Shown here: piece by piece, positions 41,682 through 49,946 of the stretch | Position numbering within the stretch: the first letter of the stretch is position 1 | Layout of the letters: each line of letters begins with the position of its first letter | Notes under the pieces: model-generated | The model's database searches: none | The model's input: the letters and a program-made list of their open reading frames with translations, nothing else | What the model was told of the DNA's origin: nothing | DNA from: an uncultured Alistipes sp. | GTDB lineage: Bacteria > Bacteroidota > Bacteroidia > Bacteroidales > Rikenellaceae | DNA length: 64,000 nt | Reading direction: 5' to 3' | Assembly (NCBI GenBank): GCA_944321955.1 | Contig: CALUNG010000004.1 | Span: 80,474-144,473, forward strand | Program-made: the position numbers and the translations under genes

Positions 41682-42353
41682 TCAGCCCCTGTAGTTGACC
41701 TCGTTGTTCAGGACCTCCACGATGAAGGGGTTGTAGAGCGACTCGTGTCCTATGGTGGTATCTTCGCCGTGACCGGGATAGACCTTCGTCTCGTCACCCA
41801 GCGGCAGGATCTTCTCGATGATCGAGCGCATGATCCACGAGTAGTCGCCGCCCGGAAGGTCGGTGCGGCCGATGCTCTCGCGGAAGAGCGTGTCGCCCGT
41901 AAATAAGGTCTTCGACTCCGGCTCGTAGAGCGAGACGTGTCCCGGCGTATGTCCCGGCGTCGCGATTATGGTGAAGCGTGTATGCCCGAATCCGATTTCG
42001 GTCAGGCCGTCGAGGTCGCGGTCTATCTTCTTCGGCGTCTCGCGTACCTCCACGCCGTACATGCGGGCGCTTGCGGCAGCAGCATCGAGCAGGAAGGCAT
42101 CCTTGCCCGACATGGCGAACGGCACGTCATACGTCTTGCGCAGGAACTCCACGCCGGCTATGTGGTCGAAGTGCCCGTGGGTGTTGAGTGCCAGCACGGG
42201 ACGCAGCTTGTGTTCGGTGATGAAGTTGACGAGGGCGTTGTCCTCGCGGGCCGAGAGGTTGCCGGCGTCGATGACGGCGCATTCGCCCGTCGTGTCCCAT
42301 ACGACGTAGGTGTTCTCCTGTATGGGGTTGAATACGAATCTTGCGATATTCAT
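41682..42353 (-). CDS. MBL-fold metallo-hydrolase, glyoxalase II-like
   Basis: A 223-residue metallo-beta-lactamase-fold hydrolase. Metal ligands appear in [25 protein letters not shown] and VYPGHGEDT. The size and motif order fit glyoxalase-II-like thioesterases (YcbL type). Cytoplasmic, with no signal peptide. Its own -7 box lies 22 bases upstream, and trmD follows on the same strand. Confidence 0.92.
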   Translation of the reverse strand: MNIARFVFNPIQENTYVVWDTTGECAVIDAGNLSAREDNALVNFITEHKLRPVLALNTHGHFDHIAGVEFLRKTYDVPFAMSGKDAFLLDAAAASARMYGVEVRETPKKIDRDLDGLTEIGFGHTRFTIIATPGHTPGHVSLYEPESKTLFTGDTLFRESIGRTDLPGGDYSWIMRSIIEKILPLGDETKVYPGHGEDTTIGHESLYNPFIVEVLNNEVNYRG

Positions 42354-42375
42354 GTGTGTGTTCGTTTTTGGTCTA

Positions 42376-42383
42376 CAAATATA
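42376..42383 (-). promoter_or_regulatory. -7 box (TATATTTG) of the MBL-fold gene
   Basis: The complement reads TATATTTG, 22 bases before the ATG at 42353, in an AT-rich gap. Confidence 0.6.
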
Positions 42384-42443
42384 AATAAAAAAGGCGAAAA
42401 CCCGAATTTTCGCCCTCGTACGCAGATTGTCTCCGCGGTATTG

Positions 42444-43157
42444 TCAGTTAACCACGAGTCGGCCCTTCGCCCCGCGCAGCACGAACTTGGCGTTGACGCT
42501 GTACGATACGGTTATGGCCTTGAACTCGAGGGGAGTGTATGCCTCCTCGTCGACGGCCTTCATGCTGCGGTTCATGCCGTAGGCCAGCACCGTGATGTCG
42601 TTGGCCGCCGTGCGCTCCCAGTCGTTGATGTAGAAGCAGTCGCCGATGGTCTGCCCTATGGCCTCGGCCAGCGTGCGGGCGCGGCTTTGGGCGTTGACGA
42701 TGGCATCGATGCGCATCCGGGACTTCAGCTCGTCGTATTTGGAGTAGGCCGTACGCTGCAGCGTGACATTCGATATGCCGGCCTCGTCGAGTGCCGCATA
42801 TACCTTGCCGACGCTCTCGGCATCGGTGAGCTTGAGCTGGTATTCGGCCGTGGCCAGCGAACTCTTCTTCCTGTAGTAGCTGCTTGTCATGTCCGAAACC
42901 TTGAGCTGCTTCTCGATGTCGACGCCGAGTCCCTTCAGGGCGGCGATCATGGCTGCCTGCTGCTCCTCGACAGAGATTTTGCCTTTGGAATCCTTCTCGG
43001 TGATGGTTATGTCGAGGTAGAACTCGTCGGGCAGGACCTTCTTTTCGGCATATCCCGTAACCTCGATGTAGCTGGGATATGTCTCGGTCGCGGCAGTCTG
43101 TGCAGCGACCGGCAATGCCATTGCGATCATTGCCGCAAGGATAATCAGTCGTTTCAT
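42444..43157 (-). CDS. SIMPL-domain (DUF541) exported protein
   Basis: A 237-residue protein with a signal peptide (MKRLIILAAMIAMALPVAAQ). The rest is one SIMPL domain: YIEVTGYAEKKVLPDEFYLDITITE at the start, RTAYSKYDELKSRMRIDAIVNAQSRARTLAEAIGQTIG in the middle and the C-terminal ITVSYSVNAKFVL strand. SIMPL proteins are periplasmic or surface oligomers (BP26-like); a clear biochemical role is lacking. It stands between rlmD and the MBL-fold gene on the same strand, 55 bases after rlmD. Confidence 0.9.
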   Translation of the reverse strand: MKRLIILAAMIAMALPVAAQTAATETYPSYIEVTGYAEKKVLPDEFYLDITITEKDSKGKISVEEQQAAMIAALKGLGVDIEKQLKVSDMTSSYYRKKSSLATAEYQLKLTDAESVGKVYAALDEAGISNVTLQRTAYSKYDELKSRMRIDAIVNAQSRARTLAEAIGQTIGDCFYINDWERTAANDITVLAYGMNRSMKAVDEEAYTPLEFKAITVSYSVNAKFVLRGAKGRLVVN

Positions 43158-43212
43158 GATTTCGGTGTGTTTTGGTTGTTCTCTTGCAACAATAACGCCG
43201 CGATGATGCGGA

Positions 43213-44625
43213 TTATTGCCTTCTCACCAGCTTCACGACGTTCTCGACGTGGTGCGTGTGGGGGAACATGTCCACCGGCTGCACGGCCTTCACCTCGTAC
43301 TGCGCGTCGAGCAGCGCCAGATCGCGTGCCTGCGTTGCCGGGTTGCAGCTGACGTATACGATGCGTTCGGGTGCGGCGCGGAGTATCACCCCGATTACCG
43401 GCTCGTCCACGCCTGCACGCGGCGGGTCGAGGATGATCACGTCGGGACGGCCGTTGCGGGCGATGAAGTCGTCGTCGAGCACCTTCTTCATGTCGCCGGC
43501 ATAGAATACGGTGTTGTCGATGCCGTTTATGCGCGAATTGACCCTGGCGTCCTCGATGGCTTCGGGGACGTATTCGATGCCTACGACCTTGCGGCAGCTG
43601 CGGGCGCAGAAGTTGGCTATGGTGCCGGTGCCGGTGTAGAGGTCGTAGAGGGTGTCGTCGGGATGCAGGTCGGCGAAGCGGCGTGCCACCTTGTAGAGCT
43701 CGTACGCCTGTCCGGAGTTGGTCTGGTAGAACGACTTTGGCCCTACCTTGAACTGCAGTCCCTCCATGCTCTCGACTATGTGGTCCTTGCCGGCGTACAG
43801 CACGGGAGTCTGGTCCGTGAGCGAGTCGTTCCACTTGGTGTTGACGATGTAGAACAGCGACGTGATCTCGGGAAAGGTCGTGCGCAGGTGCTCCATGAGG
43901 GCGTCGATGCGCTGTCGGTCATCCTCGTTGAATATCACGATGACCATCGTCTCGCCGGTCGATGCCGTGCGGATGACGATTCCGCGCATCAGGCCCGTAT
44001 GCTCGCGGGCGTTGTGGAAGGTGTAGCCCTCGGCGATGCAGAAACGCTTGACATCGTCGCGTATGGCATTCGACGGGTCGGGCTGCAGCCAGCAGTGCTC
44101 GATGTCGAGTATCTTGTCGAACATGTCGGGTATGTGGAAGCCCAGTGCCGGACGCTGCTCGATGTCGCCTCCGGCGGCTATCTCGTCGTAGGTGAGCCAG
44201 CGTCGGTCGGCGAAGGTGAACTCGAGCTTGTTGCGGTAGAACTGCGTGCGGGCCGAGCCGAGGCACGGCGCAATCTCGGGCAACGCCACCTTGCCTATGC
44301 GTGTCAGCTGGTCGCGTACCTGCTCGGTCTTGAAGCGCAGCTGCTCGTCGTACGGCAGGTTCTGCCATTTGCAGCCGCCGCATACGCCGAAGTGTTTGCA
44401 GAACGGCTCGACGCGCATGTCCGAACGCTTGACGAAACGTATGACCGAACCCTCCATGAAGCGGCGGCGCTTGCGCCGTATCTGTACGTCGACCACGTCG
44501 CCCGGGACGGTCATCGGTACGAATACCACCATGTCGTTCCAACGTCCCATGGCCTTGCCTTCGGCCGCGAGCGTCGTGATTTCAAGCCCCTCGATCGTGG
44601 GGTAGCTGCCTCTTTTTCTCGCCAT
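43213..44625 (-). CDS. rlmD: 23S rRNA (uracil-C5)-methyltransferase RlmD/RumA-like
   Basis: A 470-residue SAM-dependent RNA methyltransferase. It has an N-terminal TRAM domain (residues about 8-70), the iron-sulfur cysteines CKHFGVCGGCKWQNL and a later Cys (HCWLQP), the SAM motif YDLYTGTGTIANFCA, the DPPRAG motif and the catalytic-Cys region VYVSCNPATQARDL. It would methylate U1939 or a similar uridine in 23S rRNA; Bacteroidota genomes often have several RumA paralogues, so the exact target is uncertain. The ATG at 44625 is chosen; the earlier in-frame ATG at 44667 gives an unusual extension and lies upstream of the -7 box. Confidence 0.93.
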   Translation of the reverse strand: MARKRGSYPTIEGLEITTLAAEGKAMGRWNDMVVFVPMTVPGDVVDVQIRRKRRRFMEGSVIRFVKRSDMRVEPFCKHFGVCGGCKWQNLPYDEQLRFKTEQVRDQLTRIGKVALPEIAPCLGSARTQFYRNKLEFTFADRRWLTYDEIAAGGDIEQRPALGFHIPDMFDKILDIEHCWLQPDPSNAIRDDVKRFCIAEGYTFHNAREHTGLMRGIVIRTASTGETMVIVIFNEDDRQRIDALMEHLRTTFPEITSLFYIVNTKWNDSLTDQTPVLYAGKDHIVESMEGLQFKVGPKSFYQTNSGQAYELYKVARRFADLHPDDTLYDLYTGTGTIANFCARSCRKVVGIEYVPEAIEDARVNSRINGIDNTVFYAGDMKKVLDDDFIARNGRPDVIILDPPRAGVDEPVIGVILRAAPERIVYVSCNPATQARDLALLDAQYEVKAVQPVDMFPHTHHVENVVKLVRRQ

Positions 44626-44643
44626 TGTCGCAAAATGTTTGTG

Positions 44644-44651
44644 CAAAAGTA
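44644..44651 (-). promoter_or_regulatory. -7 box (TACTTTTG) of rlmD
   Basis: The complement reads TACTTTTG, 18 bases before the ATG at 44625. It also supports that start over the upstream ATG. Confidence 0.55.
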
Positions 44652-44713
44652 CTAAATAATTCTCCAATAGCGGGCATCTGCCGGCAAAAAGAGCGACTGC
44701 ATGCGGTCCGGTA

Positions 44714-44745
44714 TTTGGATTTTTGCAATAAAATATTTATTTTTG
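44714..44745 (+). promoter_or_regulatory. Consensus promoter of the cdd operon
   Basis: TTTG (44714-44717), 20 bases, TATTTTTG (44738-44745); the ATG follows 27 bases later. Confidence 0.75.
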
Positions 44746-44772
44746 TTTACTTTACCCGTAAAAACCTGGGAT

Positions 44773-45231
44773 ATGGAAAAGAGATTGGAGATCGATTACA
44801 GACATTACGCTTCGCTTGACGAGATGCCGGCAGCTGATCGTTCGCTCGTCGAGGAGGCTTTGCGGGCCTTGGAGAAGGCCCATGCTCCCTATTCCCGTTT
44901 CAAGGTGGGAGCGGCTGCGCGTCTTCGCAGCGGCAAGGTGCTGCATGCCGGAAACTTCGAAAGCGAGGTCTATCCCGCAGGATTGTGCGCCGAGCGTTCG
45001 CTCATGTTCTATATACAGACCAACTTCCCGGACGACCCGATCGAGGCGCTGGCCATAGCGTCGGATCCTTCGGAGCGCGAGTGCTATCCGTGCGGACAGT
45101 GCCGTCAGGTGATGGTCGACGTCGAGCGCCGTCAGGGTTCGCCCATGCGCGTGATCATGTACGGGGCTTCGACCGCATCGGTCGTGGAGATGGCTTCGGA
45201 TCTGTTGCCGTTCACGTTCATACTCGATTGA
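44773..45231 (+). CDS. cdd: Cytidine deaminase
   Basis: A 152-residue homotetramer-type cytidine deaminase, converting (deoxy)cytidine to (deoxy)uridine in pyrimidine salvage. Zinc and catalytic residues: CAERS (Cys, catalytic Glu) and CYPCGQCRQV (two Cys). APYSRFKVGAA is the typical substrate-site segment. The ATG at 44773 follows the promoter; an in-frame ATG at 44701 lies before it and is rejected. First of three tightly packed genes. Confidence 0.96.
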   Translation: MEKRLEIDYRHYASLDEMPAADRSLVEEALRALEKAHAPYSRFKVGAAARLRSGKVLHAGNFESEVYPAGLCAERSLMFYIQTNFPDDPIEALAIASDPSERECYPCGQCRQVMVDVERRQGSPMRVIMYGASTASVVEMASDLLPFTFILD

Positions 45232-45234
45232 CGG

Positions 45235-45933
45235 ATGTTCGCACCACAACAGATACTTTACGAGGACAACCACATACTCGTGGTCAACAAGCTTGCCGGG
45301 GATCTGGTGCAGCCGGATCCGTCGGGCGAAAGTGCCCTCGAGAACGAGATCAAGGAGTTTCTCAAACAACGTGACGGCAAGACGGGCAACGTCTTTCTGG
45401 GGGTCGTGCACCGTATCGACCGACCGGTGAGCGGGGCCGTGCTCTTCGCCAAGACGTCGAAGGCGCTGGTGCGTCTCAACGAGATGCTGCGCCGCGGCGA
45501 GATCTCGAAGAGATACTGGGCCGTGACCGAGGCCACGCCTTCGCCCGAAGAGGGCGAGTTGCGCCACTGGCTGCTGCGTGACGGCCGTACGAACCGTTCG
45601 CACGTCTACTCGTCGCCCAAGGGCGATGCCAGGGAGGCGCGGTTGCGTTACCGTACGCTCTGCCGCAGCGACCGCTATACGCTCGTAGAGGTCGAGTTGC
45701 TGACGGGACGCCACCATCAGATACGCGCACAGCTCTCCAGGATCGGCTGCCCGATAAAGGGCGACCTCAAGTACGGAGCCAAACGCTCCAATCCCGACGG
45801 CGGCATATCGCTCCATTCACGCAGTATCGAGTTCATCCATCCCGTGAAACGTGAGCCGGTGCGTGTGGTGGCTCCGGTGCCTGCGGGCGACAATCTTTGG
45901 AAATATTTCGAACAGACGGCCGAAAAGTTATGA
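45235..45933 (+). CDS. RluA-family pseudouridine synthase
   Basis: A 232-residue RNA pseudouridine synthase of the RluA group. The catalytic motif is HRIDRPVSGAVLFAKT (Asp as nucleophile), with YWAVTE, TLVEVELLTGRHHQIRAQL and LHSRSIEFIHPV as further motifs. There is no S4 domain, so it is a short form. The RNA target cannot be predicted from sequence. It begins 3 bases after cdd and overlaps dtd by 4 bases. Confidence 0.94.
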   Translation: MFAPQQILYEDNHILVVNKLAGDLVQPDPSGESALENEIKEFLKQRDGKTGNVFLGVVHRIDRPVSGAVLFAKTSKALVRLNEMLRRGEISKRYWAVTEATPSPEEGELRHWLLRDGRTNRSHVYSSPKGDAREARLRYRTLCRSDRYTLVEVELLTGRHHQIRAQLSRIGCPIKGDLKYGAKRSNPDGGISLHSRSIEFIHPVKREPVRVVAPVPAGDNLWKYFEQTAEKL

Positions 45934-46382
45934 GATTGCTTGTTCAGAGAGTCTCCCGCGCCTCGGTCGAGATCGGCGGGAGTGAATTTTCGTCGATAGG
46001 ACGCGGGTTGCTCGTCTTCGTGGGTATAGAGAACGCCGACGGTGCGGAGGATATCGAGTGGCTGAGCAACAAGCTGCTGCATCTGCGCATCTTCGATGAC
46101 GGTGACGGGGTCATGAACCTCGACGTGCAGCAGATCGGGGGCGAAGTGGCCGTCGTAAGCCAGTTTACGCTCCACGCCTCGACCCGCAAGGGAAACAGAC
46201 CGTCTTACATACGTGCGGCCCATGAGGAGGTCTCGCGCCCGCTCTACGAAGCCTTCGTGCGGCGTATCGGGGAGTTGTCCGGGCGGCGAGTGGCCACGGG
46301 GGTATTCGGTGCCGACATGCAGGTGTCGCTGGTGAACGACGGACCGGTGACGATTTGGATTGACAGTAAAAACAGGGAGTGA
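45930..46382 (+). CDS. dtd: D-aminoacyl-tRNA deacylase
   Basis: A 150-residue DTD enzyme that removes D-amino acids (and glycine) mischarged on tRNA. Active-site motifs are SQFTLHAST and NDGPVTIWID, containing the cross-subunit Gly-Pro. The N-terminus MRLLVQRVSRASVEIG is canonical, which fixes the start at 45930, inside the preceding gene's stop (ATGA). Last gene of the cdd operon. Confidence 0.97.
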   Translation: MRLLVQRVSRASVEIGGSEFSSIGRGLLVFVGIENADGAEDIEWLSNKLLHLRIFDDGDGVMNLDVQQIGGEVAVVSQFTLHASTRKGNRPSYIRAAHEEVSRPLYEAFVRRIGELSGRRVATGVFGADMQVSLVNDGPVTIWIDSKNRE

Positions 46383-46414
46383 CATCTTTACTCGCCTAAA
46401 AATTTATTAACCTG

Positions 46415-47938
46415 ATGAAGAGATTTTTTACATTGTGTGCGGCAGCGTTGGTTTTGCTGTCGTGCGAGAAGAAAGACGACGGGAACGTGGTCATCGAGGT
46501 GACCGATCCCAAAGATGCGGCCTTTACCGTTGCCGCCGAAGCCGCCGAAGGCTTTGAAATACGGTATACGCTCAAGGGTGCACCACAAGATGCACGCGTC
46601 GAGGCTTTTGCCGAGATGGACTGGATAGTCGATACCGATACGTCGGTAGCCGGCGTGGTCCGCTTCGATATTGCGGCCAACGCCACGGGCGGTGAACGCA
46701 GCGGCGACATACTGCTGCTCTATCCCGACACCGAAGCCGCAAGGGTGACCGTCACCCAGCTGCCTGAGGGCGTGGAGCCCGACGATCCGCTGCCGACGCT
46801 TACGGCCACGACAGTGACGGACGTGACTACTTCGGGCGCTACGTTCACGGCGACGCTGACCTATGAAGGCTCCAAGGCGATAACCGAGGCAGGATTCTCC
46901 TATACGGCCACGGGAGAGACCTCTCCGACGACGTTCAAGACCGAGGCTGCGGCCGGCGAGCTGAAGGCTACGGTCAGCGGACTGAGGGCGGCGACCACCT
47001 ATTTCGTCGAGGCCTATGCCGTTGTTGACGGGGCTACGTACAAGGGCAAGCTTACGGAGTTCCGGACCATGTCCGACGGCGGAACAGGTACGGGCAATGT
47101 CTATCGTACGGGTTGGGCCGAGCTGCCTGTCGAGTACGATGCCGACGGCAACGGCATAGACGACAACGACGCCACGCTCTACTATGCCCACCACCTCTGC
47201 GACGGGCCGGAGAAGAATGCCCAGAACAGCGGATCGGCACGCAACTATACGGTATGCTTCAGCGCCGAGCATCACTGCCCGGTATGGGTAGCGGCGCCGC
47301 GTCACCGCGATCTTTACGAGGGAAGTGCGGACCGTACCGATGCCTACAAGTCCGACCCGATGATTCCTTCCGGCATACAGTATTACAGCAAGTCGACGGG
47401 CGGCGGCTGCAACAAGGGACACATGCTCGGTTCGGCCGAACGCACATCGTCGTCGGCAACAAACCGTCAGGTCTTCTACTATTCGAACATAGCCCCGCAG
47501 TACAGCAGCTCGTTCAACACGGGCGGCGGTGCATGGAACAACCTCGAGGATTATGTCGACGGACTTGTCTGCGCCGACACGCTCTACATGGTCATCGGCT
47601 GCTACTTCGACAAGTACACCGACAAGCGCGGCAATACGGCCAATCCGTCGAAGATAGAGTTCGGCGGCCGCGACGACGTGTCGTGCCCGACGATGTTCTA
47701 CTACGCCCTGCTGCGTACGAAGAGCGGCCGCAGCGGCAAGAACGTCCGCGACTGCTCTGCAAGCGAACTGCAGTGCGTGGCCTTCGTGAAGTGCCACAAG
47801 GCCAAAAAGGGTGACAAACCGTCGTCGCAGGACATGATCTCCATATCGGAGCTCGAGAAACTGACGGGCTTCACCTACTTCCCCAACGTACCGAATGCCC
47901 CGAAGGATACCTATTCGCCTTCGGACTGGGATCTGTAA
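46415..47938 (+). CDS. Lipoprotein DNA/RNA non-specific endonuclease
   Basis: A 507-residue surface or periplasmic nuclease. The lipobox is ALVLLSC (Cys17). Residues 30-115 form a BACON-like beta domain; 125-218 a fibronectin-III-like domain (TTVTDVTTSGATFTATLTYEG ... ATTYFVEAYAV). Residues 228-507 are a NUC1-type ββα-metal nuclease: the usual DRGH is here CNKGHML with catalytic His336, then FYYSNIAPQYSSSFNTGGGAWNNLEDY with the metal Asn and Glu. Many cysteines in the catalytic part suggest disulfides. It would digest extracellular DNA or RNA for nucleotide supply; salvage genes (cdd) lie just upstream but end with their own unit. Confidence 0.92.
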   Translation: MKRFFTLCAAALVLLSCEKKDDGNVVIEVTDPKDAAFTVAAEAAEGFEIRYTLKGAPQDARVEAFAEMDWIVDTDTSVAGVVRFDIAANATGGERSGDILLLYPDTEAARVTVTQLPEGVEPDDPLPTLTATTVTDVTTSGATFTATLTYEGSKAITEAGFSYTATGETSPTTFKTEAAAGELKATVSGLRAATTYFVEAYAVVDGATYKGKLTEFRTMSDGGTGTGNVYRTGWAELPVEYDADGNGIDDNDATLYYAHHLCDGPEKNAQNSGSARNYTVCFSAEHHCPVWVAAPRHRDLYEGSADRTDAYKSDPMIPSGIQYYSKSTGGGCNKGHMLGSAERTSSSATNRQVFYYSNIAPQYSSSFNTGGGAWNNLEDYVDGLVCADTLYMVIGCYFDKYTDKRGNTANPSKIEFGGRDDVSCPTMFYYALLRTKSGRSGKNVRDCSASELQCVAFVKCHKAKKGDKPSSQDMISISELEKLTGFTYFPNVPNAPKDTYSPSDWDL

Positions 47939-47998
47939 CTTATATTTAATCTGCGGGGAGGCCGGATGCAACCGGAACCTCCCCGTCTCTTTTCATCG

Positions 47999-48958
47999 AT
48001 GTCGCAGCCGAAGATATACCCGTGGGGCGATTCGCGCCCGTTCAACAGCTATGCAGGCTATTTTCGCCGTACGTTCGGCGGCCGCGTGCAGAAGGTCGCC
48101 GTGAATGCCGGCTTCACCTGCCCCAACCGCGACGGTACGGTCGGCACGGGAGGCTGTACCTTCTGCAACAACGGAGCCTTCACCCCGTCGTACTGCCTGC
48201 CGTCGAAGAGCGTAACGCAGCAGATAGACGAGGGCATAGAGTTTCACCGCCGCCGCTACCGCACGGCCGAACGTTATCTGGCCTATTTCCAGTCCTATTC
48301 GAATACCTATGCTCCGGTTGAGCGGTTGCGTGAACTCTATGGCGAGGCGCTGGCGCATCCGCTGGTGGCGGGTGTTGTCGTGGGTACGCGTCCCGACTGC
48401 GTGGACGGGGAGAAACTCGACCTCTTCGCGTCGCTGGCGCGCGACAAGTACGTGGCCATAGAGTACGGCATCGAGTCGACGAACGATGCCACGCTGCGGG
48501 CCATAAACCGAGGACACGACTTTGCGACGGCGCGACGTGCCGTGGAGATGACCGCTGCGCGCGGCCTGCACGTCGGTGCCCATTTCATACTCGGCCTGCC
48601 GGGCGAGAGCGATGCCGATCTGATCGCTCAGACCGGGGTGATCAACTCGCTGCCGCTGACGACGGTGAAGTTCCACCAGCTGCAGGTTTTCGCCGGTACG
48701 GCCATGGCGGCCGAATACGATGCCGATCCTTCGCGGTTCCGTTTCTGGGAGGTGGACGAATACATCGACCTCTTCATCGAGATACTGCGCCGCCTGCGTC
48801 CCGACATAGTCGTCGAGCGTTTCGCCAGCGAGGCGCCGCCGCGTTACCACTACGGCCGCAACTGGGGTTTGATACGAAACGAGACCCTTCTGTCGCGTCT
48901 CGAAAAAAGATTGGAGGAAACCGGTGCATATCAAGGCGAAAAATTTATATCTTTGTAA
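47999..48958 (+). CDS. TIGR01212/YhcC-type radical SAM protein
   Basis: A 319-residue radical SAM protein. The cluster-binding cysteines are in CPNRDGTVGTGGCTFC, the unusual C-x11-C-x2-C spacing typical of the YhcC/TIGR01212 family, not CxxxCxxC. Other motifs: YFQSYSNTYAPVE, GTRPDC, VAIEYGIESTNDATLRAINRGH and GAHFILGLPGES. The function of the family is unresolved. ATG 47999 matches the family start (MSQPKIYPWGDSRPFN); the preceding in-frame ATG at 47966 adds 11 unlikely residues. Confidence 0.93.
   Translation: MSQPKIYPWGDSRPFNSYAGYFRRTFGGRVQKVAVNAGFTCPNRDGTVGTGGCTFCNNGAFTPSYCLPSKSVTQQIDEGIEFHRRRYRTAERYLAYFQSYSNTYAPVERLRELYGEALAHPLVAGVVVGTRPDCVDGEKLDLFASLARDKYVAIEYGIESTNDATLRAINRGHDFATARRAVEMTAARGLHVGAHFILGLPGESDADLIAQTGVINSLPLTTVKFHQLQVFAGTAMAAEYDADPSRFRFWEVDEYIDLFIEILRRLRPDIVVERFASEAPPRYHYGRNWGLIRNETLLSRLEKRLEETGAYQGEKFISL
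48948..48955 (+). promoter_or_regulatory. -7 box (TATCTTTG) of the YitT-type gene
   Basis: TATCTTTG overlaps the last codons of the radical SAM gene and lies 21 bases before the ATG at 48977. Confidence 0.55.
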
Positions 48959-48976
48959 AAAACCGATTCTTTGCTT

Positions 48977-49870
48977 ATGAGAATGTTGACCGGCGCTAAG
49001 ATTCTTACAGGTTTCAAGGAGTATTTGCTGATGGCTTTCGGCATGCTGCTCTATTCGTTCGGCTGGATAGCCTGCATTCTGCCGTCGCACTGTATGGGCG
49101 GAGGTGCCGGAGGTTTGAGCCTGATTGTCTACTATGCCATCGGCGGGGTACTGCCTGTCGGAGCCATTGTTTTTATCGTAAATGCCTTGTTGTTGCTTGT
49201 GGCCGGATTCATCGTCGGCTGGCGTTTCGGCTTCAAGACCATCTACTGCATCGTCATGATGTCGATCTTCATGTCGCTGCTGCAGAAGGTAATGCCGGGA
49301 GGAGTGGACATATTCCATCTCGAGAACCGCCTGCTGTCGACCATTCTCGGCGGGCTGTTGGCCGGTATCGGTGTGGCGATGTGCTTCCAGCAGGGAGGCT
49401 CCACCGGCGGAACCGACATCGTGGCAATGATCATCAACAAGTACCGTACGATCAGCTACGGCAAGATCGTGATGTCGTCGGACTTCTTCATCATAGCTTC
49501 GGCACTGCTGGTCAGCGACCTGGGTATCGACGGCGTGATATACGGATATGTCTTCATGGCGGTCTTCAGCTATACGGTCGACATGATCATGGCCGGCAAC
49601 CAGCAGTCGAGTCAGATATTCATCGTCACGCACGACTACAAGGCCATGGCCGACGCCATGCTCTATCAGGCCAACCGCGGCGCTACGGTCATCGATGCGC
49701 AGGGCTGGTATTCGAAGGAGCAGTCGAAAATCGTCATGGTCGTCTGCCGCAAGCGCGACACGTCGATGATCCTCAAGATCGTCAAGACGGTAGATCCTCA
49801 GGCCTTCATCTCCGTCGGTTCGGTGATGGGCGTTTACGGCAAGGGCTTCGATGCGCTGAACAAGGTGTGA
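48977..49870 (+). CDS. YitT-family membrane protein (DUF161/DUF2179)
   Basis: A 297-residue protein with five or six membrane helices forming two DUF161 repeats (FGMLLYSFGWIACILPSHCMGGGAGGLSLIVYY; GIGVAMCFQQGGSTGGTDIVAMIINKY). A soluble C-terminal DUF2179 domain follows (QIFIVTHDYKAMADAMLYQANRGATVIDAQGWYSKEQSKIVMVVCRKRD). The function of YitT proteins is not settled. The ATG at 48977 is preferred; a TTG at 48971 is also in frame. A terminator follows. Confidence 0.93.
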   Translation: MRMLTGAKILTGFKEYLLMAFGMLLYSFGWIACILPSHCMGGGAGGLSLIVYYAIGGVLPVGAIVFIVNALLLLVAGFIVGWRFGFKTIYCIVMMSIFMSLLQKVMPGGVDIFHLENRLLSTILGGLLAGIGVAMCFQQGGSTGGTDIVAMIINKYRTISYGKIVMSSDFFIIASALLVSDLGIDGVIYGYVFMAVFSYTVDMIMAGNQQSSQIFIVTHDYKAMADAMLYQANRGATVIDAQGWYSKEQSKIVMVVCRKRDTSMILKIVKTVDPQAFISVGSVMGVYGKGFDALNKV

Positions 49871-49887
49871 CGCTTGCACCATAAGAC

Positions 49888-49925
49888 AAAAAGGGAAGGT
49901 TTCGAGCGAAACCTCCCCTTTTTTT
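49888..49925. terminator. Strong bidirectional terminator
   Basis: A 17-base stem with one mismatch (49888-49904 with 49907-49923), 2-base loop, A-run and T-run at the ends. It serves the convergent YitT-type and PCMD lipoprotein genes. Confidence 0.88.
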
Positions 49926-49946
49926 GCGTTGTCCGCGCCGTCCGGA

